Assembly (NCBI RefSeq): GCF_008000995.1
Contig: NZ_CP042828.1
Coordinates: 248,001 to 312,000, forward strand
Reading direction: 5' to 3'
From: Ruania zhangjianzhongii
GTDB lineage: Bacteria; Actinomycetota; Actinomycetes; Actinomycetales; Beutenbergiaceae
Length of the DNA: 64,000 bases
The notes below the pieces were generated by a model. That model made no database searches and was not told the origin of the DNA. It worked only from the letters and a program-made list of their open reading frames with translations. Positions 1 to 8,600 of this stretch are shown piece after piece (the stretch's first letter is position 1; the number at the start of each line of letters is the position of its first letter). Both the position numbers and the translations under genes were made by a program.

Positions 1-126
1 CGAGTCCAGGCCTTTCGGGGAGACGTTCACCCGACCGTCGGGTGCCGCGGAGGCAACGAAGAACATCTGCTGGCGTTCGATGAACCGGACCAACTGCGGC
101 TCGAGGGTGTCGTAGAGCTTGGCCAT
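1..126 (-). CDS. Pyridoxamine 5'-phosphate oxidase-family protein (N-terminal part only)
   Basis: The gene is cut by the window edge; only the first 42 codons are present. They read MAKLYDTLEPQLVRFIERQQ and then a strand with FFVASAAPDGRVNVSPKG, the typical opening of the split-barrel flavin/F420-binding PNPOx family, where the NVSPKG segment lies near the cofactor. Members are often annotated as pyridoxamine 5'-phosphate oxidase-related, but few make PLP. The true substrate cannot be inferred from this fragment. The gene runs leftward out of the window. Confidence 0.75.
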   Translation of the reverse strand, partial: MAKLYDTLEPQLVRFIERQQMFFVASAAPDGRVNVSPKGLDS

Positions 127-163
127 CACCCCATTGTGCCGCGCCGCACCGCCGTGGCTCGTG

Positions 164-213
164 CTCGTGTGTGGCCTGGCTGGGGTCCGGACCACAGTGG
201 AGTCACACACGAG
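164..213 (-). terminator. Stem-loop after the 3-hydroxyisobutyryl-CoA hydrolase gene
   Basis: Arms CTCGTGTGTG (164-173) and CACACACGAG (204-213) are perfectly complementary. The 30-nt loop contains a second palindrome, GGTCCGGACC. It lies 13 bases past the stop codon of the leftward hydrolase gene and before the leftward PNPOx-like gene. There is no T-tract, so intrinsic termination is an inference. Confidence 0.4.
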
Positions 214-225
214 GCCCGCAGGTGG

Positions 226-1269
226 TCAGGGTTGAGGCAGTGAACCGAACAGTCGCGCCACGTGGGCCGGGTCCACCGCCGCGAGTGAGGCGTGTTGCCA
301 CTGTGGGGCGTTGTCCTTGTCCACCAGCAGGGCCCGGACCCCTTCGACGAAGTCCGAGCCGGGCAGGAACGCCGTACCGAGCCGCAGGTCTTGGTCGAGT
401 ACCTGAGCAACGGAGCTCATCCCGGTGGCCCGCCGCAGCGCCGCGAGCGCCACAGTCACCGAGAGTGGCGACCGTGAGCGGAGCAGCCCGGAGGCGGCCC
501 GAGCCTCGGCGGCCGGGTGTGTGCTGAGCGCGGCCTCGATCGCCGCAGCGTCGTTGCCGGTGTAGCAGGTGTCGATCCAGGCCCGCTGGGCGATCAGCCC
601 GCTCACCGGTGTCCGATCGCCGACCGAGGCGTCCAGCTCCTCCCCAGCCGCCAGCCGGGCACAGATCGTCGGCCACGCCGCGGGCGCGATGAGTGCATCG
701 GCCAACCCGACGGCGATCGCGTCCGCTCCGGACATGCTGGCCCCGGTCAGGGCCAGGTGCGTACCCACCGCGCCCGGCCCGCGGGACAGGTAGTACAGCG
801 CCCCGACGTCCGGGAAGAACCCGATGCCGGTCTCCGGCATCGCCGCCGTGGTCCGCTCGGTGACCAGCCGCAGGGACCCGTGCGCGGACAGCCCGATCCC
901 GCCGCCCATCACGACCTGGTCCATGAACGCCACATACGGTTTCGGGTAGTCGGCGATCGTCGCGTTCAGCGCATACTCCGCCTGCCAGAACCGCACGGGA
1001 TCGGCGGAGCCGGTGACCACCCACTCCCGGATCTCTCGCACGTCCGCGCCGGAGCACAGCCCGCGGTCCCCGGCGCCGTCCAGGGCCACGGCGGTGATCG
1101 TCTCGTCGTCGGCGAAGTCCTGCAGCTGGCTCGTGATCGCCTCGATCATGGCCAGTGTGAGCGCGTTGATCGGCCGCGGCCGGTTCAACCGGATCCGGCC
1201 CAGCGCGCCCTGCCGCGCGACCAGCAGTTCCTCGGCCGGTGCGGTCCAGTCGGGTTCACCGCTGAGCAT
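226..1269 (-). CDS. 3-hydroxyisobutyryl-CoA hydrolase (enoyl-CoA hydratase/isomerase superfamily)
   Basis: This 347-aa crotonase-fold protein has the length and motifs of 3-hydroxyisobutyryl-CoA hydrolases of valine breakdown, which release 3-hydroxyisobutyrate from its CoA ester. The CoA-binding start is visible as LGRIRLNRPRPINALTLAMI. The oxyanion-hole segment GDRGLCSGADVREI and the second segment MDQVVMGGGIGLSAHGSLR, followed by TAAMPETGIGFFPDVGALY, are characteristic of this branch rather than of ordinary enoyl-CoA hydratases. A GAGGAG ribosome site precedes the ATG by about five bases. No other valine genes are adjacent, so it looks like a stand-alone gene. A related crotonase activity cannot be excluded. 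Confidence 0.88.
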   Translation of the reverse strand: MLSGEPDWTAPAEELLVARQGALGRIRLNRPRPINALTLAMIEAITSQLQDFADDETITAVALDGAGDRGLCSGADVREIREWVVTGSADPVRFWQAEYALNATIADYPKPYVAFMDQVVMGGGIGLSAHGSLRLVTERTTAAMPETGIGFFPDVGALYYLSRGPGAVGTHLALTGASMSGADAIAVGLADALIAPAAWPTICARLAAGEELDASVGDRTPVSGLIAQRAWIDTCYTGNDAAAIEAALSTHPAAEARAASGLLRSRSPLSVTVALAALRRATGMSSVAQVLDQDLRLGTAFLPGSDFVEGVRALLVDKDNAPQWQHASLAAVDPAHVARLFGSLPQP

Positions 1270-1338
1270 CGGGACTCCTCAGGTCGGGGCACGGGCGCAG
1301 TCTCAGTATGCCCACGCAGTGCCGGCCCTGCAGGCGGG

Positions 1339-1460
1339 CGCCCGCCGCCACCGCGGGCCAAGTCCCGTCGCCACCCGCGGGTCAACTCCTGCCCGCACCC
1401 GCGGGCCAAATCCCGCCCGCACCCCTGGGCCAACCGCGGCGCCACAGCGGGCCACCCCCG
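1339..1460. repeat. Degenerate 24-bp tandem repeat, about 4-5 units
   Basis: Successive units follow the pattern cGCCCGCACCCGCGGGCC followed by AAnTCC. They begin near 1346, 1369, 1393 and 1417, with a decayed unit at each end. The array lies in the non-coding gap upstream of the leftward hydrolase gene. The unit contains the self-complementary core CCCGCGGG, so tandem small hairpins are possible. No coding role is visible. Confidence 0.6.
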
Positions 1461-1502
1461 GCGCCAGAGTGCTGACCAGGGATCTAGCGGCCGAGCACCG
1501 GA

Positions 1503-1721
1503 TCAGGCGCTGCGGCGCTCCTGGTGCAACTGGGCGTCCAGCGCGTCCAGGTCCTCGAGCAGCGCCATCTCCGCTGCATCCAGACCTTCGCCGGCCGCTC
1601 GCATTCGCAGTGCGTCCTCACCGTCAGCCACTGCGGCCAGCACGGTGTCCCGCTCGAGCCGCGCCCGGCGGGCCTCCGCCTCGCTCAGCATCGTCCGGTG
1701 CTGCTGGTGTGCTCCCACCAT
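1503..1721 (-). CDS. Small charged hypothetical protein (72 aa)
   Basis: I chose the ATG at 1721 because a GGGAG ribosome site lies five bases upstream; an upstream in-frame start would add 24 residues with no ribosome site. The 72-aa product begins MVGAHQQHRTMLSEAEARRARLERD and is rich in Ala, Glu, Arg and Leu. It probably forms one or two amphipathic helices (DALRMRAAGEGLDAAEMALLEDLDALDAQLHQ). There is no signal peptide or known domain. It diverges from the metF leader. I do not recognise a family; the codon-like composition and good ribosome site favour a real gene. Confidence 0.5.
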   Translation of the reverse strand: MVGAHQQHRTMLSEAEARRARLERDTVLAAVADGEDALRMRAAGEGLDAAEMALLEDLDALDAQLHQERRSA

Positions 1722-1833
1722 GGTGTGCTCCCTTCTCTTCCTTCTGCACCCGAGTGTGCCCTCCAGGTGTGACATTCCCGGGGGACGGCACACGCGAGGT
1801 GACGAACGCCGTCGAAAATCTCACGATCCGAAA

Positions 1834-1866
1834 CGCCTTCTCCCAGCAAGTGAAGGCGGGTACGAT
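1834..1866 (+). promoter_or_regulatory. Putative metF promoter with upstream inverted repeat
   Basis: A -10-like TACGAT lies at 1861-1866 with a poor -35 (TTCTCC) 17 bases upstream. The predicted start of transcription would fall just before the riboswitch P1 strand. An inverted repeat CGCCTTC/GAAGGCG (1834-1840 and 1852-1858) overlaps the promoter and could be an operator. The promoter rests on position and a partial match only. Confidence 0.35.
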
Positions 1867-1875
1867 CGAGGCACA

Positions 1876-1972
1876 CCATCCAGAGCGGCTGAGAGTCCTG
1901 GCTCGACGACGCCGCAGCAACCCCCCAACGGAAGCCTCCCGCGGGGAAGGGTGCTACAGCCAGGATCGATGG
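1876..1972 (+). ncRNA. SAM-I-type (S-box) riboswitch upstream of metF-metE
   Basis: The leader has the S-box core: an AGAGCGGCTGAGAG block, then CCTGGCTCGACGACGCC, then GCAGCAACC, and later GAAGGGTGCTAC. P1 can pair CCATC (1876-1880) with GATGG (1968-1972). P2 pairs GCGGC (1886-1890) with GCCGC (1911-1915), and P3 pairs CCCC with GGGG around 1922-1945. The aptamer sits about 40 nt before the metF ATG, matching a methionine-biosynthesis transcript sensed by S-adenosylmethionine. I call it SAM-I; actinobacteria also use the related SAM-IV class, so the subclass should be confirmed with a covariance model. Confidence 0.85.
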
Positions 1973-2013
1973 AGTCGATTCATGAAGGCATATCTTTCCC
2001 GGTGGGGGCACCG

Positions 2014-2937
2014 ATGAGTACCGCCCCGCTACTGTCCATGCCCGGCCGTGGTCCGAGCGTCTCGTTCGAGCTCTACCCGCCGCGCACCCCGCGCGGACAG
2101 GAGAACGTGCGCCGTACCGTCGCCGCGCTTGCCGAGGCCGACCCGGACTTCTTCTCGGTCACCTACGGCGCCTCGGGCTCGACCCGCACCACCTCCCGCG
2201 AGCTGATCGAGGAGATCCTCGCCAGCACCGATGTCACGCCGTTGGCGCATCTGACCTGCGTCGGCGCCAGCGCCGAGGACCTCGGCGAGTACGTCTCCTC
2301 ACTGCTTGACCGGGGCGTCCGGGACTTCCTCGCTCTGCGCGGCGACCCGCCGGCCGGTGAGCAGGACTGGCACCCGCACCCGGAAGGGCTGACCCGCTCC
2401 GCACAGCTGGTCCGCCTGCTCCGCCGGCTCGCCGCCGAGCAGCATCCCGACCAGCAGGTCAGCGTCTCCGTGGCGACCTATCCGGGCGGAACCTACGACT
2501 CCACCGGTGCCCCCGTGGTGCACGCCGATGACGTCGCCGCACTGATCGAGAAGCAGTCCGCCGGCGCGGACTTCGCGATCAGCCAGCTGTTCTACGACGC
2601 CCGCCACTATGCCGAGCTGGTCCGCGCTGCCCGCGCCGCCGGCGTACACATCCCGATCGTGCCCGGCATCATCCCACTCACCGATCCGAACCGGCTGCGC
2701 CGGATGGTCCAGCTCACCGACGTACCGGTGCCCGAGCACCTGCTGCAACTCCTCGACAACGCACCGGACGCCGAGGAGGCCTACCGCCGCGGGCTGCGCG
2801 CCAGTGTGGACCTTCTGCACGCCGTGCTCGAGGCCGGCGCTCCCGGTGTACACCTGTACACCTTCAACTCTGCCCGCGCCGTGCTCGATCTTCTCTATCA
2901 GTCCGACCTGCGGCGAATGCCGGTCGCTCCCCGCTGA
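2014..2937 (+). CDS. metF: Methylenetetrahydrofolate reductase
   Basis: This 307-aa TIM-barrel flavoprotein reduces 5,10-methylene-THF to 5-methyl-THF, the methyl donor for the next gene, metE. The start is the ATG after GGTGGGGG. The N-terminal PSVSFELYPPRTPRG is the family opening (usually FEFFPP). Other family blocks are SVTYGASGSTR, AHLTCVG, FLALRGDPP (FAD/folate site), SVATYPGG, GADFAISQLFYDA and IPIVPGIIPL. Length is normal. An in-frame open stretch runs far upstream but crosses the riboswitch and lacks coding character. It forms an operon with metE (68-nt gap) under the SAM riboswitch. Confidence 0.96.
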   Translation: MSTAPLLSMPGRGPSVSFELYPPRTPRGQENVRRTVAALAEADPDFFSVTYGASGSTRTTSRELIEEILASTDVTPLAHLTCVGASAEDLGEYVSSLLDRGVRDFLALRGDPPAGEQDWHPHPEGLTRSAQLVRLLRRLAAEQHPDQQVSVSVATYPGGTYDSTGAPVVHADDVAALIEKQSAGADFAISQLFYDARHYAELVRAARAAGVHIPIVPGIIPLTDPNRLRRMVQLTDVPVPEHLLQLLDNAPDAEEAYRRGLRASVDLLHAVLEAGAPGVHLYTFNSARAVLDLLYQSDLRRMPVAPR

Positions 2938-3005
2938 GCACGCCGCCCGGCGCACCCCCCACCCCCTCGCCGCACCCTAGGCGCGGCCGTCTTTGGAGAC
3001 CCCTG

Positions 3006-5306
3006 ATGAGTCAGCCCCTGCCCACCGCCACCATCCTCGGCTACCCCCGGATCGGCCCGAACCGTGAGCTCAAGCGCGCCCTGGAGGCCTACTGGGCCGG
3101 CCGCAGCAGCGCCGAGGAGCTACGCACGGCGTCCGCCGCCGTCCGCCGCGGTACCCGTACCCGCCTCACCGAACTCGGCCTGGACCCGGCCACTGCCGCG
3201 ATCCCCTCCGACTTCGCCCACTACGACCAGGTGCTCACCACGGCGCTCCAGGTGGGTGCAGTTCCCGCGCGGTTCGGCATCGAGCCCACCGGTACCCCCC
3301 TCGGCCTGGACGAGGAGTTCCGCCTCGCTCGCGGCGATGCCGAGACTCCGCCGTTGGAGCTGACCAAGTGGTTCGACTCCAACTACCACTACCTGGTGCC
3401 GGAGATCTCCCCGACCACCGGGCTCCGGCACATACCCGGTAGCCAGGCCGTCACCGAGTTCGGCGAAGCACTGGCCGACGGGGTGCTCACCCGCCCGGTG
3501 CTGGTGGGGCCGGTGACCTTCCTGCTGCTGGCCAAACCGGAGAACCCCGGAGACCCGGCACCGCTGGAGCGGCTGGACGATCTGCTTGCCGTCTACATCG
3601 ACTGGCTCGCCGAGCTGGCCGGCGCCGGTGCCACCTGGGTGCAGCTGGATGAACCGGCCCTGGTCGCCGATACCTGGGAGGTGCCCGCGGAGCAGGTCAC
3701 CGCCGCGGCCGAGCGTGCCTACCGCGTGCTCGCCGGTTCGGCCGCGCGGCCGTCGCTGCTGGTCGCCGCGCCCTACGGCGAGCTGCGGGAGCGGTTCGGC
3801 GTACTCGCCAGGACCGGGGTGGAGGCGATCGGCATCGACCTGGTCCGCGGTAGCGTTCCGGACGGGCTGGAGATCGCCGCCGAGCACGGAGCGGGTGTCC
3901 TGGCCGGAGTGGTGGACGGGCACAACGTCTGGCGCACCGATCTGGATCGTGCGGCCGCGACGGTGGGTGTGGTCGCCGCACGGGTCGGGCAGGTGAGTGT
4001 GGGCACCTCCACCTCGCTGCTGCACGTGCCGCACACCACTGCAGTGGAGAGCGCGCTCAGCGAGCAGCTGCGGAGCTGGCTGGCGTTCGCCGACGAGAAG
4101 GTGACTGAGGTACTCACCCTCGCCCGCGCGCAGGCGGGCGAGGACGTCACCGGTGAGTTCGCGGCCGCGCGTTCCGCTCTGGCCGCCCGGGCCCAGGCCG
4201 ACGGCGTTCGTCGCGCCCAGGTGCGCGATCGGGTCGCCGCGGTGACCGCCGCAGACATCCACCGCGCCGACTACGCCGACCGGGTCGAGGCGCAGCGCAC
4301 CCTGGGCCTGCCGGTGCTGCCGACCACCACGATCGGCAGCTTCCCGCAGACCACCCAGCTGCGCCAGGCGCGCGCCCGGCTGCGTACCGGTCAGCTCGAC
4401 GCCGCCGGGTATGAGCAGGTGATCCGCGCCGAGATCGCCGCGGTGATCCGGCTGCAGGAAGAGCTCGGCCTGGACGTGCTGGTGCACGGCGAACCGGAGC
4501 GCAACGACATGGTGCAGTACTTCGCCGAGCATCTGGACGGCTTCGACGTCACTCAGCACGGCTGGGTGCAGTCCTACGGGTCGCGGTGCACCCGACCGTC
4601 GTTGCTCTGGGGGGACGTGAGCCGGCCCGCGCCGATCACCCCGGCCTGGTCCGGCTATGCCGCCTCGCTGACCGAGAAGCCGGTCAAAGGCATGCTCACC
4701 GGGCCGGTGACGATTCTGGCCTGGTCGTTCGTGCGCGATGATCTCCCGCTGGCGGAGGTGGCCAGCCAGGTGGCGCTGGCGTTGCGGGACGAAGTCGCCG
4801 ACCTGGAGGCTGCGGGGATCCGGATCGTGCAGGTGGACGAGCCCGCGCTTCGGGAACTGCTGCCGCTGCGCCGGGAGGACCAGCGCGCCTATGTGGACTG
4901 GTCGGTGGCCGCGTTCCGGCTGGCCACCGGCGGCGCCGCAGCGGGCACGCAGGTGCACACCCACCTCTGCTATTCGGAGTTCGGTGAGGTGATCGACGCC
5001 ATCGATGGGCTGGACGCGGACGTCACCTCGATCGAGGCGGCGCGTTCGGCGATGGAGGTAGTGCCGGAGCTGGCCGCTGCGCGGTTCGGCCGCGGTCTGG
5101 GCCCGGGGGTGTGGGACATCCATTCCCCGCGGGTGCCGTCGGTGGAGGAGGTCGCGGGACAGTTGCGGCTGGCCGACGGCGGGCTGCAGCGGGGGCAACT
5201 GTGGGCGAACCCCGACTGCGGGCTGAAGACCCGCGGATATTCCGAGACGACGGCGGCGCTGACGAACCTGGTGGCAGCGGCCCGGCAGGTGCGCGCGGAG
5301 CGCTGA
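3006..5306 (+). CDS. metE: Cobalamin-independent methionine synthase (5-methyltetrahydropteroyltriglutamate-homocysteine methyltransferase)
   Basis: The 766-aa enzyme transfers the methyl group from 5-methyl-THF-polyglutamate to homocysteine, the last step of methionine synthesis. It has both family barrels. The N-terminal barrel begins TILGYPRIGPNRELKRALEAYWAG, and the C-terminal catalytic barrel begins LPVLPTTTIGSFPQTTQLR. Zinc and homocysteine residues lie in VLVHGEPERNDMVQYF, QVHTHLCYSEF and NPDCGLKTRGY. A GGAG ribosome site is six bases before the ATG. The gene shares the SAM-riboswitch transcript with metF, so the B12-independent route should be shut down when SAM is plentiful. Confidence 0.97.
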   Translation: MSQPLPTATILGYPRIGPNRELKRALEAYWAGRSSAEELRTASAAVRRGTRTRLTELGLDPATAAIPSDFAHYDQVLTTALQVGAVPARFGIEPTGTPLGLDEEFRLARGDAETPPLELTKWFDSNYHYLVPEISPTTGLRHIPGSQAVTEFGEALADGVLTRPVLVGPVTFLLLAKPENPGDPAPLERLDDLLAVYIDWLAELAGAGATWVQLDEPALVADTWEVPAEQVTAAAERAYRVLAGSAARPSLLVAAPYGELRERFGVLARTGVEAIGIDLVRGSVPDGLEIAAEHGAGVLAGVVDGHNVWRTDLDRAAATVGVVAARVGQVSVGTSTSLLHVPHTTAVESALSEQLRSWLAFADEKVTEVLTLARAQAGEDVTGEFAAARSALAARAQADGVRRAQVRDRVAAVTAADIHRADYADRVEAQRTLGLPVLPTTTIGSFPQTTQLRQARARLRTGQLDAAGYEQVIRAEIAAVIRLQEELGLDVLVHGEPERNDMVQYFAEHLDGFDVTQHGWVQSYGSRCTRPSLLWGDVSRPAPITPAWSGYAASLTEKPVKGMLTGPVTILAWSFVRDDLPLAEVASQVALALRDEVADLEAAGIRIVQVDEPALRELLPLRREDQRAYVDWSVAAFRLATGGAAAGTQVHTHLCYSEFGEVIDAIDGLDADVTSIEAARSAMEVVPELAAARFGRGLGPGVWDIHSPRVPSVEEVAGQLRLADGGLQRGQLWANPDCGLKTRGYSETTAALTNLVAAARQVRAER

Positions 5307-5430
5307 CCAGACGGCTGGCTCCCGATCCACATCTCCCTGCGCCCCGGCACCCGGGGCACTCCTCGCCCTGCCCCTCTGCGCCCCGGCCCGCTGCCCGCTC
5401 CTCCCGGCCCCCGGCCCCGGGCCCCGGGTC

Positions 5431-5513
5431 ATCGGAGGCAATCTGCGGGGTCGGAGGCAGGTTCTACCTTGGTTCCGATCCCGGAAGCTACCTCCGATAG
5501 GGGGATCGATACC
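5431..5513. repeat. Dispersed intergenic palindromic repeat, copy A (83 bp)
   Basis: The element begins ATCGGAGGCAA and ends CTACCTCCGATAG then GGGATCGATACC. Nested inside are a second TCGGAGG and its complement, so four TCGGAGG half-sites can pair in alternative ways. Copy B at 9558-9639 aligns almost throughout, and a shorter relative lies at 16078-16145. All are outside the core of genes. Confidence 0.8.
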
Positions 5514-5523
5514 TGCTGCGGTG

Positions 5524-5566
5524 AGTCGTTACCCGGGAGCGCTACTCAGTGCGCTGGGTAACGACT
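5524..5566. terminator. Long stem-loop between convergent metE and helicase genes
   Basis: Arms AGTCGTTACCC (5524-5534) and GGGTAACGACT (5556-5566) pair perfectly, and an inner AGCGC/GCGCT stem extends the hairpin. It could terminate either convergent transcript. Its right arm overlaps the LacI-like motif described at 5558-5578. Confidence 0.5.
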
Positions 5567-5578
5567 GGATCGATTCAG
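5558..5578 (-). repeat. LacI-operator-like dispersed motif, copy 1
   Basis: Read on the minus strand the site is TGAATCGATCCA followed by GT and CGTTACC. The same arrangement occurs at 26435-26455 and 55412-55432. The first twelve bases resemble LacI-family operators centred on CG. Confidence 0.55.
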
Positions 5579-5667
5579 CGGGCGAGGGCGGGCGAGGGAG
5601 CGCGCGGCCGGGCGGCAAGGCGGGTGGGTGGGCTGGAGTGGGGCTGGGTGCGGGACGAGTGGCGCGG

Positions 5668-8600
5668 TCAGTGATGGCGCGGCCGGCGGGGTTGCGCGCG
5701 GCGGCAGAGCTCGATGAAGCCGCCGAGCTCGCGCAGCTCGCCAGCCTCCCAGGGCAGGTACCGGGTCAGGGCCCGGGAGCGGACCAGGATCGCAGCCCAC
5801 TGACCTCGGGAGATCGCGACGTTCAACCGGTTCGGCGAGAGCAGGAACTCCAGCCCACGGGGCGTGGACTCTGCTGAGGACGTGGCCAGCGAGATCAGCA
5901 CCACAGCGGCCTGTTGCCCCTGGAACTTGTCCACAGTGCCGACTCGGACCTCGGGCAGCCCGGCCGCGGCCAGATCGTGCCGCAGGCGCTGCACCTGCGC
6001 GTTGTAGGCGGCCACCACCAGGACGTCAGCGGGGGCGAGCGGGCGGGTCTGGCCGTTGGTCCAGCTGCGGTCCAGCAAGGACTCGAGCTGGGTGATCGCT
6101 TCGGCAGACTCCTCCGGGGAGTCCACGGTGCGGTGGGTGTGGTCCAGAGTGACTACATGCAGCCCGGCGTCGAGGCCATCGAGGTGCCGCTCGGCGGCTA
6201 CCGGGTGGCTGTGCAGCTGCCCGTCGTAGTACAGCTCGGAGACCGGGCTGCACAGCGCCGGATGCAGCCGGCGGGTCTGCTCCAGTAGGTACCCATGCGT
6301 CGACGGCAGCGTGGCATGCCCGTGGGCAAGGCGGCCGAGGGCTGACTCGTCGACCGGGGCCGCATGGCTGCCCTGACTCACCTGGGGGAGCTGTTGCGGG
6401 TCGCCGAGCAGGAGGAGTCTGCGGGCGGCGGTAGCCACAGCGAACGTGTTCGCCAGGGCAAACTGGCCGGCCTCGTCGATCACCAGCAGGTCCAGCTCGC
6501 CGGCATCGAAGCGGCGCCGGTTCGCGAAGTCCCACGCCGTGCCGCCCACCACTGCGCCATGCTCGGCGTGCCGGGCGAGGAAGCCGTGATGGCCGTAGGT
6601 CTCCAGGGTGACCCACGGGGGCTCCTCGGCTTCGACGATACCGAGCGCCGCGAGGTCCTCGGTGCGCGGGACGCGCGCACGCTTACCGATCTGCTCGGTG
6701 GGCAGGCCGGCGTCGACCAGGCCGTGCAGCACGTGCTCGACCACGGCGTGCGACTGGGCCACCACGCCAACCCGCCACCCCAGCTCCTGCACCAGTCGGG
6801 CGATCACCTGGACGCCGAGGTAGGTCTTCCCGGTGCCCGGTGGGCCCTGAACAGCCAGGTAGGAGTCGTCGGTGGCGGTGAGAGCGGACACCACAGCCCC
6901 TGCCGTACCGTCCGCATCGGTACCCGCTCGCGGCGGTAGCGGTTGCTCCCCGCGCAGCCGGGGCGGGATACCGGCCGCGATATCGAGTGCGGCGGCCCCG
7001 ACCCGGGCACCGGTGGCCTCCCGGTCCGCAGCGCTGGGAGCTGTCGGGTTCGGAGGGTCACCACCCGAAGCGCCAGGATCGCCATCGGCCGCGCTTGCGC
7101 CGGCTCCAGCGGCATCGCGTTCGCCGTCGCCATCGGTGATCCCGTGTGCGGCGAGCTCCCCGCGGGCGACCAGCTCGATCGCCTGCACCAGCGCTCGTGC
7201 CGGCGGCGGGGGACCGGGGGTGACCAACACCGGATCCGCGGTCAGCTCCCCGGCCTCGGGAGGGACCGACTCGCTCAGCGTGACCCGGTCCAGGCCGGTC
7301 GGCGACACGTCCCGGGAGACCACCTTGGCCCGTATCGCCGCCCGGTCACAGCCGGCGGGCGGCGTGAGTCCCGCGGGCAGCGGCGCGTCATAGACCACGA
7401 ACACCTGCCCACCGGGCTCCACGGTGCTGCCGGTGCCGAACCGGCCGGCCAGGTCGAGCAGCGTGCGGGTGCGGCCGTACTCGTTGGCCACAGTGCGGCG
7501 CCGGGTATGGAACACCTCGAGCACGTCCCGAGTGTCGCTGACCCCACGGTCGCTGCGCAGCCGGTCGAAGTGTTCGCGCCAGTACGGGTCGTCTTCCTGA
7601 CGGTGGTACTCCAGGGCAGCCGCGAGCAGCGGACCGAGCGGCTCGGGCACGTGCCGATGCAGCGCCTCGGCCAGCCGGCGCCGCTCCTGCTGTTCCGGGG
7701 TCTCCTCCACCTGCCCGGACCAGTCACCCGAGGGCTGGAACTCCGCGCCGGTCATCGCCGCCACGAACGCTGCCGACGGCGGCTGATCCGCGGCGGCTGC
7801 TCCGTCCCTCCCTGCCCCGGATGGACCGGCGGCACCCTGCTCAGCGAGCGCCGCCTCCCGCTGGGTGATCAGCCAGTCCCGCAGGCGGAGCGTGGACAGA
7901 CAGTCGTACCGGTTGTACTCAGCGAGCTCGGCCAACCGTGCCTCGAACCCGGCGACGTCACCGGCATCGCGCAGTGCCTGCGCCTGTGCGTAAGCGAGCA
8001 CCGAATCGCCACCAGAGGTGACGCCGTCGGCATTGCGTAGCTCACTGCCCATGTACAGCGGCTCGAGCTTCTTGATCGAGTACGAGCGCTGCGAGACGCG
8101 CACCGAGTGCTTCACCGTGGCGTACAGGTCGATGAACACCCCGGCGGCGATCAGCTCCTCGACCTCCTCGACTCCCACCTGATGCCGCTCGGCCAGCCGG
8201 CGCAACGTCGCTGTCTCGTACGCGGCGTAGTGGTACACGTGCATGTCCGGGAACTGCTCGCGCCGCCGGTGGAGATAGTCCAGGAAGTCCCGCAGCGCCT
8301 GCCCTTCGGCGGCGCGGTCATGGGCCCAAAAGCTGACGTACTCCTGCTCGCCGTCGGCTTGCAGCAGCCCGAACAAGTACTCGATGCCCCAGACCGTCCG
8401 GTCGGAGTCCACCCAGAGCGGGTCACCCTCAAAGTCGAAGAACACGTCCCCGGGATCGGGTGCCGGCATCGCCTGCAGCGCGGCGAGGCCGTGCACCTCG
8501 GCGAATACCTGCGGCTGGGTGCCCGCGGCCTCAGCCCGCTCCTGGCGTAGCTGCAATTTCGCCTGGGCCTGCAGCCGCCGCCACATCTTCGGATGCACTT

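Larger units (their letters stand above)
5307..5667. other. Gene-free convergent gap with mirrored C-rich tails, a palindromic repeat and a long hairpin
   Basis: This 361-bp gap separates metE from the leftward helicase gene. Bases 5315-5427 are C-rich and G-poor on the metE transcript. Bases 5580-5660 are G-rich on the plus strand, so the helicase transcript also ends in a C-rich tail. Between them lie the dispersed 83-bp repeat and a strong stem-loop. C-rich, G-poor RNA is the hallmark of Rho loading sites, so two-way Rho-dependent termination is a reasonable inference. Confidence 0.5.

Noticed and set aside
517-2013. Upstream in-frame extension of metF by about 500 codons
   Set aside because: It crosses the antisense hydrolase gene, a tandem repeat and the SAM riboswitch and has no protein character; the ATG at 2014 gives the normal MetF length.
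3120-5441. 773-codon open frame antisense to metE
   Set aside because: Long antisense frames are expected in very GC-rich genes; this one has no domain, no ribosome site and a composition dictated by metE codons.
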